Below, one piece after another: positions 16,023 to 23,920 of a stretch of DNA of 64,000 bases. The stretch covers positions 372,001 through 436,000 of the forward strand of contig NZ_JABBNT010000004.1 in assembly GCF_012926505.1 (NCBI RefSeq), written 5' to 3'. The DNA comes from Pacificispira spongiicola. Lineage in GTDB: Bacteria > Pseudomonadota > Alphaproteobacteria > UBA8366 > Aestuariispiraceae. A program made the position numbers and the translations under genes. Within the stretch, counting starts at the first letter, position 1. Each line of letters opens with the position of its first letter. The notes below the pieces were generated by a model. It ran no database searches. It was not told the origin of the DNA and saw only the letters and a program-made list of their open reading frames with translations.

Positions 16023-16967
16023 ATGAAAGCTGCTATCGTCAACGCATTCGGTGCCCCACCCGATTTTGGAGATTTCCGAGAACCGCGGGCGGGAGAAGGC
16101 GAGACGATCGTAACGGTGGCCGCGGCCCCGTTAAGTCCGATCGTTAAGGCCCTGGCGGCGGGCAAACATTATACGAGCGCCGCGACGGCCGGGTTCGTTC
16201 CCGGCGTGGACGGCGTCGGTGTCGATGAAAATGGGCGCCGGGTCTATTTCCTCTTTCCGAAAGCGCCTTTCGGCTCCATGGCGGAGAAATCACTCGTGTC
16301 CAGCGGCATGCTCGTGCCGGTGCCCGACGCCTTGCCCGACGATCTGGCGGCGGCGGTTGCCACGGCGGGCCTTGCCTCTTGGGTCGCGCTCACCCGGCGG
16401 GCGAAACTACAGAAAGGCGAAACGGTGCTGATCACCGGGGCAAACGGCGCGGCGGGCCGAACCGGGATACAGATCGCGCAACATCTTGGTGCGGGAAGAA
16501 CCATCGCCGTGGCTCGCACCAAGACCAAGCTGCAAGGCCTGGGCGCGGATGTCGGGATAGCCTTGGACGATGATGGAGACAGCGCATTGCGCGCAGAATT
16601 CGACAGGGGTGTCGATATTGTCCTGGATTTCGTCTGGGGCACGCCCGCCGTCCGTATCCTGAAGGCCGCTGCCGGAAGCCGAGGTTCCGCAATGGGTGAG
16701 CCGCGCCTGCGGTATATTCAACTCGGAACCGTGGCGGGCGACGAGATACCCTTGCGTGGCGATTTGTTGCGCGGCTCCGGCCTCGAACTCATGGGAAGCG
16801 GGATCGGCAGCGTCGCCATCAAAGACTTGTTAGCCGGTGCGGGCGAGTTGTTGGCGGCTGCACCGTTGGCCGGCTTCTCCCCACCGTTCAAGAGCGTCCC
16901 GCTCGATAAGGTGGCCGAGGCCTGGAATGGCAGCCCGGATATCCGGTATATCGTTCAACCGACTTGA
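16023..16967 (+). CDS. Quinone oxidoreductase/zinc-free medium-chain alcohol dehydrogenase-like protein
   Basis: The 314-residue NAD(P)H-dependent oxidoreductase belongs to the medium-chain dehydrogenase superfamily. The N-terminal GroES-like domain (1-110) lacks the catalytic zinc cysteine/histidine set, and the Rossmann domain (about 120-260) carries LITGANGAAGRTGIQIAQHLG, a motif of the quinone oxidoreductase branch. The ending DIRYIVQPT is typical of short QOR-like members. It starts 123 bp from the divergent AraC regulator and has GAGGAG 7 bp before its ATG. The substrate may be a quinone or an unsaturated carbonyl. A strong terminator follows at 17015. Confidence 0.85.
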   Translation: MKAAIVNAFGAPPDFGDFREPRAGEGETIVTVAAAPLSPIVKALAAGKHYTSAATAGFVPGVDGVGVDENGRRVYFLFPKAPFGSMAEKSLVSSGMLVPVPDALPDDLAAAVATAGLASWVALTRRAKLQKGETVLITGANGAAGRTGIQIAQHLGAGRTIAVARTKTKLQGLGADVGIALDDDGDSALRAEFDRGVDIVLDFVWGTPAVRILKAAAGSRGSAMGEPRLRYIQLGTVAGDEIPLRGDLLRGSGLELMGSGIGSVAIKDLLAGAGELLAAAPLAGFSPPFKSVPLDKVAEAWNGSPDIRYIVQPT

Positions 16968-17014
16968 ATCGGCCGCCGACGGTCACGCCCATCCAGTGAC
17001 GAACGGGAAAAACG

Positions 17015-17047
17015 AAGCCCCGCCTTCCTTTACGGACGGCGGGGCTT
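17015..17047 (+). terminator. Terminator of the quinone oxidoreductase-like gene
   Basis: AAGCCCCGCC (17015-17024) pairs with GGCGGGGCTT (17038-17047), a perfect 10-bp stem ending in TTT, 48 bp after the stop codon. The rest of the 280-bp gap up to 17248 shows no gene. Confidence 0.8.
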
Positions 17048-17247
17048 TGGCCGTCTGCACCCGACTGTTCCAACAAAAGGCGACCGTACCGTTCGGGCCC
17101 CGCAGTCGGTCTATGCCCGATGCCGCTTACCGGACAGTAGGCGACGGTTTCGGTTCTTTTCATTCGTCTTGAACCGATGCAGGGTGTTTGTCTGAACAAA
17201 TACGTTCGGGATCCATTGTCAGGCCTGTCGGGGGAGGGGAGATTTCC

Positions 17248-19677
17248 ATGAAGTCGCATGTTCGGGTTGCCGTGATCGGGGGCGGGGTTGTCGGCTGTTC
17301 GGTGTTGTATCACCTGACCAAGCTGGGCTGGACCGACATCATGCTGATCGAACGGTCGGAATTGACCTCCGGTTCCACGTGGCATGCGGCGGGCGGCTTC
17401 CATACCCTGAACGCCGATACGAATATGGCCGCGCTACAGGGCTACACGATCCGGCTGTATCGGGAGTTGGAGGAAATCACCGGCCAGAATTGCGGGTTGC
17501 ACCATGTCGGCGGCGTGACGATCGCGACGACGCCGGACCGCCTGGACTATCTGAAGGCGGAACGGGCGAAGCACCGCTATATGGGCCTGGATACGGAAAT
17601 CGTCGGGCCGGAGGAAATCAAGAAACTGTCCCCCATCACCAATGTCGATGGGGTGCTGGGCGGTCTGTACGATCCGTTGGACGGGCATCTGGACCCGTCG
17701 GGCACGACGCATGCCTATGCCAAGGCGGCGCGGATGGCGGGGGCGGAAATCGTCCTGCGCAACCGGGTGCTGGAAACCAACCCGCGCGCCGACGGCTCCT
17801 GGGAGATCGTGACCGAACAAGGCACGGTGATCGCGGAGCATGTGGTGAATGCAGGTGGCCTCTGGGCGCGCGAGGTCGGCGCCATGGCGGGCGTCTTCCT
17901 GCCGCTGCATCCGATGGAACACCAATACCTCGTCACCGACGATATTCCGGAGGTCTATAACCATCCGACGGAACTGCCCCATGTCATGGACCCGGCGGGC
18001 GAAACCTATCTGCGTCAGGAAGGCCGTGGCCTCGTCATCGGCATTTACGAACAGGATTGCGACCCCTGGGCCGTAGACGGCACGCCCTGGGATTTCGGGC
18101 ATGAACTGCTGAACGACAATCTGGACCGCATTGCGGAACCGCTGGACGCGGCGTTCAAGCGCTATCCGGTTTTGGGCCGGGCGGGGATCAAGACCGTCAT
18201 CAACGGCCCGTTCACCTTCGCCCCCGACGGCAACCCGCTGGTCGGGCCGGTGCCGGGCCTGCGCAATTACTGGTCCGCCTGCGCCGTCATGGCCGGGTTC
18301 AGCCAGGGCGGCGGCGTCGGCCTGACGCTGGCCGAATGGATGGTGGAGGGCGAACCGTCCCGCGACGTCATGGCGATGGATGTCGCCCGCTTCGGCGATT
18401 ACTGCACGCGCCCCTATACCCGCATGAAGGTGACGGAAAACTATCAGCGCCGCTTTTCCATCTCCTATCCCAACGAGGAACTGCCGGTCGGCCGTCCGCT
18501 GCAAACGACGCCCGCCTATGGCCTTTGGAAGGCGGAACGCGCCGTCTTCGGCTCCGGCTATGGCATGGAGCATGTGAACTATTTCGCGCCGGAAGGCGAA
18601 CCGCTTTACGAGACCCCGACCTTCCGCCGCTCCAACGCCTTCGCCGCCGTGGCGGAGGAATGCCGGACGGTGCGGGAGGCTGTCGGCATCAACGAAATCC
18701 ACAATTTCGGCAAGTATCGGGTGACCGGCCCCGGCGCGGTGGACTGGCTGAACCGCATCATGGCGAACCGCGTGCCGAAACAGGGCAAGATCGCCCTGAC
18801 CCCGATGCTGTCGCCCAAGGGCAAGATCATCGGCGATTTCACCATGGCCCGGTTGGGGGAAGACGATGTCCTCCTGACCGCCAGCTTCTCCGCCCAGGCC
18901 TTCCATATGCGCTGGTTCCTGATGCATCTGCCGGAGGATGGGTCCGTCACGCTCAGAAACGTCTCGCAGGACCGCCTCGGCTTCCAGATCGCCGGGCCGA
19001 ACAGCCGCGAGCTGCTGGCCCGCGTGTCCGGTGCCGACGTGTCGAAACAGGCGATGCCCTTCCTCAGCTCCACCCCGCTGGATATCGGTCATATCCCGGC
19101 ACTGGTGAACCGCGTCACCTATACCGGGGACCTTGGTTACGAAATCTATGTCGACCGCAGCCATCAGGTCGCCCTGTATGAAATGCTGACCGGCGCGGCG
19201 GACGGTCTCGGCCTGAAAGGGTTTGGCATGCGCGCGATGATGAGCCTGCGCCTGGAAAAGCCCTTCGGCTCCTGGATGCGCGAATTCCGCCCGGATTTCA
19301 CCGCCGCCGAAACCGGGCTGGACCGCTTCGTCGCCTTCCAGAAGGAAGACTTCATCGGCCGCGACGCCGCCCTGAAAGACCGCGACAACCCGCCGGAACG
19401 CGGCCTTGCCTGCTTCGTGGTGGAGGCGGGGGACGGTCTCGACGTCGCCGATTGCGTCGCGGACGAACCGATCTCCCAGGACGGCAAAATCGTCGGCTTC
19501 GTCACGTCGGGCGGCTACGCCCATTACAGCAAGAAGTCGGTGGCGCTGGGCATGATCCCCAAATCCCTGATCCAGGACGGCGCGGACTTCGTCATCGAAA
19601 TCCTCGGCGAACCCAAAAAGGCCACCCTGATCACCGAAAGCCTGTTCGACCCGCAGGCGGAACGCATGCGGGGGTAG
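17248..19677 (+). CDS. FAD-dependent dimethylglycine/sarcosine dehydrogenase-type protein with GcvT domain
   Basis: The 809-residue protein couples oxidative N-demethylation to tetrahydrofolate. Residues 1-370 are a DAO-type FAD domain (VIGGGVVGCS at 9-18) with STWHAAGG, where His46 is at the place of covalent FAD attachment in mammalian dimethylglycine and sarcosine dehydrogenases. Residues about 375-425 are the FAO_M linker, and 430-809 the folate-binding GcvT and GcvT_C domains, which take the one-carbon unit. The ATG at 17248 has AGGGGAG about 7 bp upstream; an ATG at 17188 would add 20 residues without RBS support. Electrons usually go to ETF, and ETF-QO is encoded 8 kb away. Family members have poorly predicted substrates, so dimethylglycine is only the best guess. 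Confidence 0.9.
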   Translation: MKSHVRVAVIGGGVVGCSVLYHLTKLGWTDIMLIERSELTSGSTWHAAGGFHTLNADTNMAALQGYTIRLYRELEEITGQNCGLHHVGGVTIATTPDRLDYLKAERAKHRYMGLDTEIVGPEEIKKLSPITNVDGVLGGLYDPLDGHLDPSGTTHAYAKAARMAGAEIVLRNRVLETNPRADGSWEIVTEQGTVIAEHVVNAGGLWAREVGAMAGVFLPLHPMEHQYLVTDDIPEVYNHPTELPHVMDPAGETYLRQEGRGLVIGIYEQDCDPWAVDGTPWDFGHELLNDNLDRIAEPLDAAFKRYPVLGRAGIKTVINGPFTFAPDGNPLVGPVPGLRNYWSACAVMAGFSQGGGVGLTLAEWMVEGEPSRDVMAMDVARFGDYCTRPYTRMKVTENYQRRFSISYPNEELPVGRPLQTTPAYGLWKAERAVFGSGYGMEHVNYFAPEGEPLYETPTFRRSNAFAAVAEECRTVREAVGINEIHNFGKYRVTGPGAVDWLNRIMANRVPKQGKIALTPMLSPKGKIIGDFTMARLGEDDVLLTASFSAQAFHMRWFLMHLPEDGSVTLRNVSQDRLGFQIAGPNSRELLARVSGADVSKQAMPFLSSTPLDIGHIPALVNRVTYTGDLGYEIYVDRSHQVALYEMLTGAADGLGLKGFGMRAMMSLRLEKPFGSWMREFRPDFTAAETGLDRFVAFQKEDFIGRDAALKDRDNPPERGLACFVVEAGDGLDVADCVADEPISQDGKIVGFVTSGGYAHYSKKSVALGMIPKSLIQDGADFVIEILGEPKKATLITESLFDPQAERMRG

Positions 19678-19698
19678 GGTCGACCGTCATTGCAACTG

Positions 19699-19737
19699 CC
19701 CGAATTTATGCGCATATTATCTGCGCATAAATTCGGG
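19699..19737. promoter_or_regulatory. 16-bp perfect inverted repeat over the ccdAB promoter
   Basis: CCCGAATTTATGCGCA (19699-19714) and TGCGCATAAATTCGGG (19722-19737) are exact complements around a 7-bp AT-rich centre. TTGCAA at 19690-19695 is a possible -35, with CATATT at 19713-19718 as -10 (17-bp spacer), so the repeat covers the -10 region. The right arm also runs into the GGGAG ribosome site of ccdA. This fits an operator for autorepression by the CcdA-CcdB complex. As RNA it would also fold, which could affect translation. Confidence 0.7.
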
Positions 19738-19745
19738 AGTCTTCA

Positions 19746-19976
19746 ATGGGTGCCGTCCAAAAGAAATCGGCCAATCTCTCTTTGGACCCGGCCTTGGTCC
19801 GTGAAGCCAAGGCGCTCTCCATAAACTTGTCTCAAGCGGCGGAGGCCGGTCTGCGGGCGGCCGTCGCGGAAGCGAAATCCGAGCGCTGGCGCGCCGAAAA
19901 TGCCCAGGCGATCGACGGCTACAACCGCTGGATTGAGGATAACGGTCTTCCGCTGGATAAATTCCGGCAGTTCTAG
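19746..19976 (+). CDS. ccdA: Type II antitoxin, CcdA family
   Basis: The 76-residue protein has the CcdA layout: an N-terminal ribbon-helix-helix DNA-binding half (KSANLSLDPALVREAKALSINLSQAAEAGLRAAV, about 6-40) and a C-terminal half that binds the toxin (SERWRAENAQAIDGYNRWIEDNGLPLDKFRQF). The motif of W-x-x-EN-x-x-AI-x-x-YN-x-x-(I/V)-E-x-x-G closely matches F-plasmid and chromosomal CcdA. The GGGAG ribosome site lies 6 bp before the ATG and inside the upstream inverted repeat. It is followed 15 bp later by the toxin gene. Chromosomal copies may act in persistence or as anti-addiction modules. Confidence 0.9.
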   Translation: MGAVQKKSANLSLDPALVREAKALSINLSQAAEAGLRAAVAEAKSERWRAENAQAIDGYNRWIEDNGLPLDKFRQF

Positions 19977-19991
19977 CGGCGGGGCCCCGGT

Positions 19992-20291
19992 TTGGCGCAA
20001 TACGATATCTATCGGATGCCCGGCGGCGCCGGTTATCTCCTCAATGTCCAATCGGACCTGCTGGAGGGCATGGCGACGCGGGTCGTTGTCCCGTTGATGC
20101 CGCGCGACACCGCCCCACCGGCGGCGGATCGCCTGAATCCGGTTTTTACGATTGGCGGTGAAGACCTTGTCCTTGTGACACAAAACCTGGCGGCGGTTCC
20201 CCTATCCATTTTGGGCAAAGCGATCGGCGGTCTAGACGCCGAAGCCGATGCGGTCCGAAATGCGCTGGACATGGTTTTCGTGGGCTTCTGA
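19992..20291 (+). CDS. ccdB: Type II toxin, CcdB family, with altered C-terminal gyrase contact
   Basis: The 99-residue protein matches CcdB along its length: MAQYDIYRM start, YLLNVQSDLLE, RVVVPLMPRD, LNPVFTIGGEDLVLVTQNLAAVPLSILG and a closing NALDMVFVGF. F-plasmid CcdB ends NLMFWGI, and its last three residues, above all Trp99, are needed to poison GyrA. Here the Trp is Val and the Ile is Phe. The toxin could be inactive, weaker or act on a divergent gyrase. Translation probably starts at TTG 19992, which gives the full family N-terminus; no ATG fits. It is cotranscribed with ccdA and stops 2 bp before the end of the convergent membrane protein gene. Confidence 0.88.
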   Translation: MAQYDIYRMPGGAGYLLNVQSDLLEGMATRVVVPLMPRDTAPPAADRLNPVFTIGGEDLVLVTQNLAAVPLSILGKAIGGLDAEADAVRNALDMVFVGF

Positions 20292-20293
20292 AA

Positions 20294-20743
20294 CTATCCG
20301 ACAAACGCGATCAACCGTCCGCACACTAGCGCCGCAGGCCAGCATATCAGCGATATCGTCGCGTGCATCCGGGGGCGGCGCGTGGGGCTTTCGCGGCTGC
20401 CGTATAGGGCGGCGGCGGTGCCGATGGCGATCAGGGCGAGTTTGATTTGGAAGACCCTTAGGGCCGCATAACCGTCTGCGTCGACGCTGAACATCATTGC
20501 GCCGGTGACGATGGCGAGGAACAGGCCAAAGGCGGCGCAGGGGCGCAGCAAGCGGGTCAGCGCGTCTTCGCGCAGCAGGCCGTTCAAAACCCCGAACAGG
20601 CGCAGGTTCAGCGGCACGATGCCGCCGATCAACAGGGCGATGCCCAGGATATGGGTGGCATTCACCAGGGCATAACCCCAGCGCGCGGTTTTTAGATACT
20701 GCGCGAGGCTTGATGCCTCTACCGCCGCGAAGACGGGGTCCAC
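20294..20743 (-). CDS. Small integral membrane protein, DUF6644-like
   Basis: The 149-residue protein has about four hydrophobic segments (around 25-50, 65-85, 95-112 and 128-147), and the loop ATHILGIALLIGGIVPLNLRLFG holds a conserved-looking His. This resembles small DUF2214/DUF6644-type membrane proteins that often accompany DUF6152 proteins. The start is GTG at 20743, 3 bp after the stop of the upstream DUF6152 gene, so they form one operon. The biochemical role is unknown. Confidence 0.65.
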   Translation of the reverse strand: MDPVFAAVEASSLAQYLKTARWGYALVNATHILGIALLIGGIVPLNLRLFGVLNGLLREDALTRLLRPCAAFGLFLAIVTGAMMFSVDADGYAALRVFQIKLALIAIGTAAALYGSRESPTRRPRMHATISLICWPAALVCGRLIAFVG

Positions 20744-20746
20744 TGG

Positions 20747-21127
20747 TCAGTCCCGGCCAGGATAGAGGTCGTAGGTCTTTCCGTCGATGACGATCCGTTC
20801 GGCCTTCATCAGCCGTTGGTTCACATCGGCGGACGGTTCGCCGATGATGGTCAGTTCCGCGCCGGGGGCCATGTCGGCATCGATCAGGCCTGCGCGTTCG
20901 TTGCGCCAGGGTTGGCCGACCTCCACCATCCAGGTCTCGCCCTCGACATTCATGGTCAAGACGCCGTGGGGGTTGCCCAATTCGGCCTTCGTGACGACAC
21001 CGGTCAGTTCGATGTTACCGCCGGTGGTCCAGCGCCAGCCGTGATGGGCGAGGGCGTCCGAAACGGTGGCCACCAGCAGACTGGCGGATAGAACCGCCGC
21101 CGAGAGTGAGGGAACCAGCTTGAACAT
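20747..21127 (-). CDS. Secreted DUF6152-family protein
   Basis: The 126-residue protein has a clear signal peptide (MFKLVPSLSAAVLSASLLVATVSDALA, cut before HHGW) and a compact beta domain with motifs LAHHGW, ELTGVVTKAELGNPHG and a closing KTYDLYPGRD. This is the DUF6152 pattern; such proteins are periplasmic and often found with small membrane proteins. It lies in an operon with the DUF6644-like gene downstream. Histidines at the mature N-terminus (HHGW) could bind metal, but that is a guess. Confidence 0.75.
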   Translation of the reverse strand: MFKLVPSLSAAVLSASLLVATVSDALAHHGWRWTTGGNIELTGVVTKAELGNPHGVLTMNVEGETWMVEVGQPWRNERAGLIDADMAPGAELTIIGEPSADVNQRLMKAERIVIDGKTYDLYPGRD

Positions 21128-21183
21128 GCTAACGCTCCTTCCGTCGGGTCATGGGGAAGGAGGTAGGTCCAGCTGGTTGTCCG

Positions 21184-21789
21184 TCAACGGTGAGGATACC
21201 CCGCCTGTCCCGGTACATGCACCGCAACCGTATCACCAGCCTTCACCGTTCCCGGACGCTCCACCCAGGCGGTGAAGCCGCGCAGGTGTTTGGCCTTGGT
21301 GACGAATTTCGATCCTTTGCCGGGGTGGTGTTCATCGATCACGCGGGCGGGGTAGATGCAGGGCATGTTTTCCAGGTCGACGACGAGGGTCAGGCCGCTG
21401 GAGAACTGCAACCGGCTGGACGGCGGCAGCAGGGTCAGGTGGGGGATGCCGGACAGCATTAGATTTGCGCCCAGCCAGGCGGGCGGCAGGGTGTCGATGC
21501 CCAGCTTGTCGGCGATGATCGCCAGTTCTTCCTGGGACACGACGGTGATCTGGCGCGTGTTGCGGATTTCCGTGCCTTCGGGATAGAGGTCCTTCACCCG
21601 CACGCAGCTGGGCCGGGTCAGGCCCGCATGGGTGTCGCCCGGTAGGCCTTCCAGGGAGACGAAGACCTCTCCGGTCTCGCCCGGCGCGTTTACCGTCGCA
21701 TCCTCGCTGACGATGGAGGCAGCGCTGTCCCGACAGAACAGGATTTCCGCCACCACGCCCGTCAGGTCCGTCTTTTCCAATACCGCCAT
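21184..21789 (-). CDS. MOSC-domain protein
   Basis: The 201-residue protein is built of a MOSC domain, the sulfur-carrier C-terminal domain of molybdenum cofactor sulfurases, also found alone in YiiM-like reductases. Characteristic segments are GLPGDTHAGLTRPSCVRVK and LGANLMLSGIPHLTLLPPSSRLQF. No catalytic cysteine stands out besides Cys in RPSCVRV. It is 56 bp upstream of the DUF6152 gene on the same strand and may be cotranscribed with it. It is divergent from the SnoaL-like gene at 21913. Confidence 0.82.
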   Translation of the reverse strand: MAVLEKTDLTGVVAEILFCRDSAASIVSEDATVNAPGETGEVFVSLEGLPGDTHAGLTRPSCVRVKDLYPEGTEIRNTRQITVVSQEELAIIADKLGIDTLPPAWLGANLMLSGIPHLTLLPPSSRLQFSSGLTLVVDLENMPCIYPARVIDEHHPGKGSKFVTKAKHLRGFTAWVERPGTVKAGDTVAVHVPGQAGYPHR

Positions 21790-21912
21790 TGTCGTCCCCG
21801 TTTCATCGTCCGTCGAATAGGTTTAGCTAGAGGTAGCGGTATCCGTATCTTGCGGCAATCGGGGATGCGGCGTTTACCGGTGAGCCCGTTAGCAGCCGAA
21901 GGAGACAGGACA

Positions 21913-22380
21913 ATGACGGACCATCCCTTGAAACAGGTGATCGCGGCGGCGGACCGGGCGATTTCGGCGCGAGACTTCGACGCCGTTCTGGAATTCTATG
22001 CCGAGGATGCGGTGCTGGTCGTGAAGCCGGGCATGATGGCGCGCGGCAAGGCGCAAATTCGGGAGGCGTTTATCGCCATCGACGCCTATTTCGGCGGCGA
22101 CCTGACGGTGACTCAGGGCGACATGCAGGTGGTCGAGGGGGCGGGTACGGCGCTGGTCATCATGGAAACCCATCTGGATTTTCCGGGCGAGGGCGGGTTG
22201 CGCATTCAGGAAACGCGGCACGCGACCTATGTCTTCCGCAAGGACGCGGCGGCGGATATGGATGGGGCGGACGGCGACGGCGCGGGCGAGGAAGGTGCGG
22301 GCGAGGAAGGTGCGGGTCAGGGGCGCTGGCTGTGCACGGTCGACAATTCCTATGGGACCGAATTGCTCGACCCGGCATGA
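21913..22380 (+). CDS. SnoaL/ketosteroid isomerase-like (DUF4440-type) protein with acidic repeat insert
   Basis: The 155-residue protein has an NTF2-like fold (about 1-105: ISARDFDAVLEFYAEDAVLVVKPG, ARGKAQIREAFIAI) typical of small isomerase or polyketide-cyclase-like enzymes. Near the C-terminus, within residues 115-140, is a low-complexity Asp/Gly/Glu/Ala insert (DGADGDGAGEEGAGEEGAGQ), encoded by two and a half copies of a 15-bp tandem repeat at about 22279-22320. The ATG at 21913 follows AGGAGACAGGAC. It overlaps the next gene by an ATGA junction, so translation is coupled. The substrate is unknown. Confidence 0.75.
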   Translation: MTDHPLKQVIAAADRAISARDFDAVLEFYAEDAVLVVKPGMMARGKAQIREAFIAIDAYFGGDLTVTQGDMQVVEGAGTALVIMETHLDFPGEGGLRIQETRHATYVFRKDAAADMDGADGDGAGEEGAGEEGAGQGRWLCTVDNSYGTELLDPA

Positions 22381-22937
22381 CGGCGGCGCGGTTTCTCAAC
22401 TTCATTCATCGCAATCCGGTCAATGCGGCGATTCTGGAACGGTTGGGGGACTTGCCGTTCGATACTTGGCTGACCTCCGGGGCGTTGGCGCAGACGATTT
22501 GGAACATCGCGGCGGGATGGGACGCGGCGGCGCATATCGGCGATTACGACCTGATGTATCTGGACCGGGACACGTCCTGGGAGGTGGAGGACGCCGTTAT
22601 CCGGCAAACGGCGCAGCTGTTCGCCGATCTGCCGGTGACGGTGCAGATCCGCAATCAGGCGCGGGTGCCGATCTGGTACGAGGCGAAATACGGCCTGCGC
22701 TATCCGCCGGTGCGCAAGGCACAGCACGCCGTCCTGCGTTTCCCGACGAAGACCAGTGCGATTGCGGTGACGCGGGATGCGGATGGATCGGACAGGCTCT
22801 ATGCGCCGTTCGGCGTCGGCTATGCGCTGGACGGGAAGATCAGGCCGAACCGGCGGCTGGACATCCCCGGCGTCTATCGGGAAAAGGCGGCGAAGTGGCG
22901 GGCGATCTGGCCCTTCCTGGATGTGGCCGACTGGTAG
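22377..22937 (+). CDS. Nucleotidyltransferase family protein (DUF925/NTP_transf_6)
   Basis: The 186-residue protein has the DUF925 signature: an early FIHRNPVNAAILERLGDLP, the acidic motif DYDLMYLDRDTSWEVED that fits a nucleotidyltransferase metal site, VPIWYEAKYGLRYPPV, and a closing YREKAAKWRAIWP. Such proteins are usually 180-200 residues. The start codon overlaps the stop of the upstream gene (ATGA at 22377), which places both in one operon. Target molecule unknown. It converges with aroQ, the stops being 1 bp apart. Confidence 0.82.
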   Translation: MTAARFLNFIHRNPVNAAILERLGDLPFDTWLTSGALAQTIWNIAAGWDAAAHIGDYDLMYLDRDTSWEVEDAVIRQTAQLFADLPVTVQIRNQARVPIWYEAKYGLRYPPVRKAQHAVLRFPTKTSAIAVTRDADGSDRLYAPFGVGYALDGKIRPNRRLDIPGVYREKAAKWRAIWPFLDVADW

Positions 22938-22938
22938 G

Positions 22939-23418
22939 TCAGACCGGCAAGGTCGCCAATCCGTCCGGCAGCCCGACCGGTAGCGGACCCAGTTTCCGCA
23001 GTGCCGCCAGCATGGCCAGGCTGTATCCGAACGGCCCCATGCCGCAGATCACGCCGCTGGCGACCGTCGACATGATCGAATGGCGGTGCAGTTCGTCGCG
23101 GGCATGGATGTTGGAGATATGAACTTCCACGATCGGCCCGTCGAAGGTCTTCAGGGCGTCCAGCAGCGGGATGGAATGGAAGGACAGGCCCGCCGGATTG
23201 ATGACGATGGCGTCGCTGGATTTCCGGGCCGCGTGAATCCAGTTGATCAATTCCCCTTCGAAATTCGATTGGAAGAAATCGATGTCGACCCCCAGTGTGG
23301 CGGCGAGGGCACGGCAGCCTTTTTCGACCTCCGGCAGGGTCGTCGCACCATAGATTTCCGGCTCGCGTTCCCCCAACAGGTTCAGGTTGGGGCCGTTCAG
23401 GACGGTGATATGGGGCAT
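22939..23418 (-). CDS. aroQ: Type II 3-dehydroquinate dehydratase
   Basis: The enzyme dehydrates 3-dehydroquinate to 3-dehydroshikimate in the shikimate pathway, or in quinate catabolism. The 159-residue protein begins ITVLNGPNLNLLGEREPEIYG, with catalytic Tyr23, and keeps EVHISNIHARDELHRHSIMS with the catalytic His region. The loop usually read NPGAYTHTS is NPAGLSFHS here, a variant that retains the Asn and the His but loses the Gly-Ala-Tyr; this may fit a catabolic paralogue. No accB/accC (acetyl-CoA carboxylase) genes follow it, unlike many biosynthetic aroQ loci. Confidence 0.9.
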   Translation of the reverse strand: MPHITVLNGPNLNLLGEREPEIYGATTLPEVEKGCRALAATLGVDIDFFQSNFEGELINWIHAARKSSDAIVINPAGLSFHSIPLLDALKTFDGPIVEVHISNIHARDELHRHSIMSTVASGVICGMGPFGYSLAMLAALRKLGPLPVGLPDGLATLPV

Positions 23419-23444
23419 CTGCGTTTCCTTCGCTGCGGGCGGTT

Positions 23445-23912
23445 TTATGTCAGTTCCATGTGGACGATATCGATGCGCGGTCCATTGTCACCATGGATGA
23501 AGTGGCCCTTGGAAACGGCGCGAAATCCGTGATGGGCGTAGAATGCCTCGGCATTCAGCGTCGCCTCGAGGTGAATGGGGCCGTCCCAATCCCGCCGCGC
23601 GGTGTCGATCCCGATATCCAAAAGTTTGCGGCCTAAGCCCTTGCCCGCCGCCTCGGGTCTCAGGAACAGGCGTGTTACCTCCCCCGGAATTGCGGCAACG
23701 AAGCCTAATACGTCCCCGCCGTCGGTCACGGCCACGAAGGCGCCTCCCGTGTCGATGATCGCGTCATAGGATTGCGCGGTCCGGTTATCCATCCACCTAT
23801 CGATGATGTCGGCGGGGTAATGATCCCTGGCCAATGCGTAAACGGAAGCGCGCGTTACGGCCAACAGTGCCGCCCCTTCGCCCGGGCGCGCGGGTCTGAT
23901 CGCCGTGTTCAT
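23445..23912 (-). CDS. GNAT-family N-acetyltransferase
   Basis: The 155-residue protein has the GNAT acetyl-CoA loop (RLFLRPEAAGKGLGRKLLDIGI, about 81-102) and the late motif LEATLNAEAFYAHHGFRAV typical of ElaA/YafP-type acetyltransferases. The ATG at 23912 follows GGGGAC. The gene lies 8 bp after the threonine aldolase stop, so both may share a transcript. The acceptor is unknown. Confidence 0.85.
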   Translation of the reverse strand: MNTAIRPARPGEGAALLAVTRASVYALARDHYPADIIDRWMDNRTAQSYDAIIDTGGAFVAVTDGGDVLGFVAAIPGEVTRLFLRPEAAGKGLGRKLLDIGIDTARRDWDGPIHLEATLNAEAFYAHHGFRAVSKGHFIHGDNGPRIDIVHMELT

Positions 23913-23920
23913 GCCGTCCC

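Noticed and set aside
17434-19524. 696-codon open frame on the minus strand
   Set aside because: It is antisense to the dimethylglycine dehydrogenase-type gene, has no family motif and arises from high-GC codon bias on the opposite strand.
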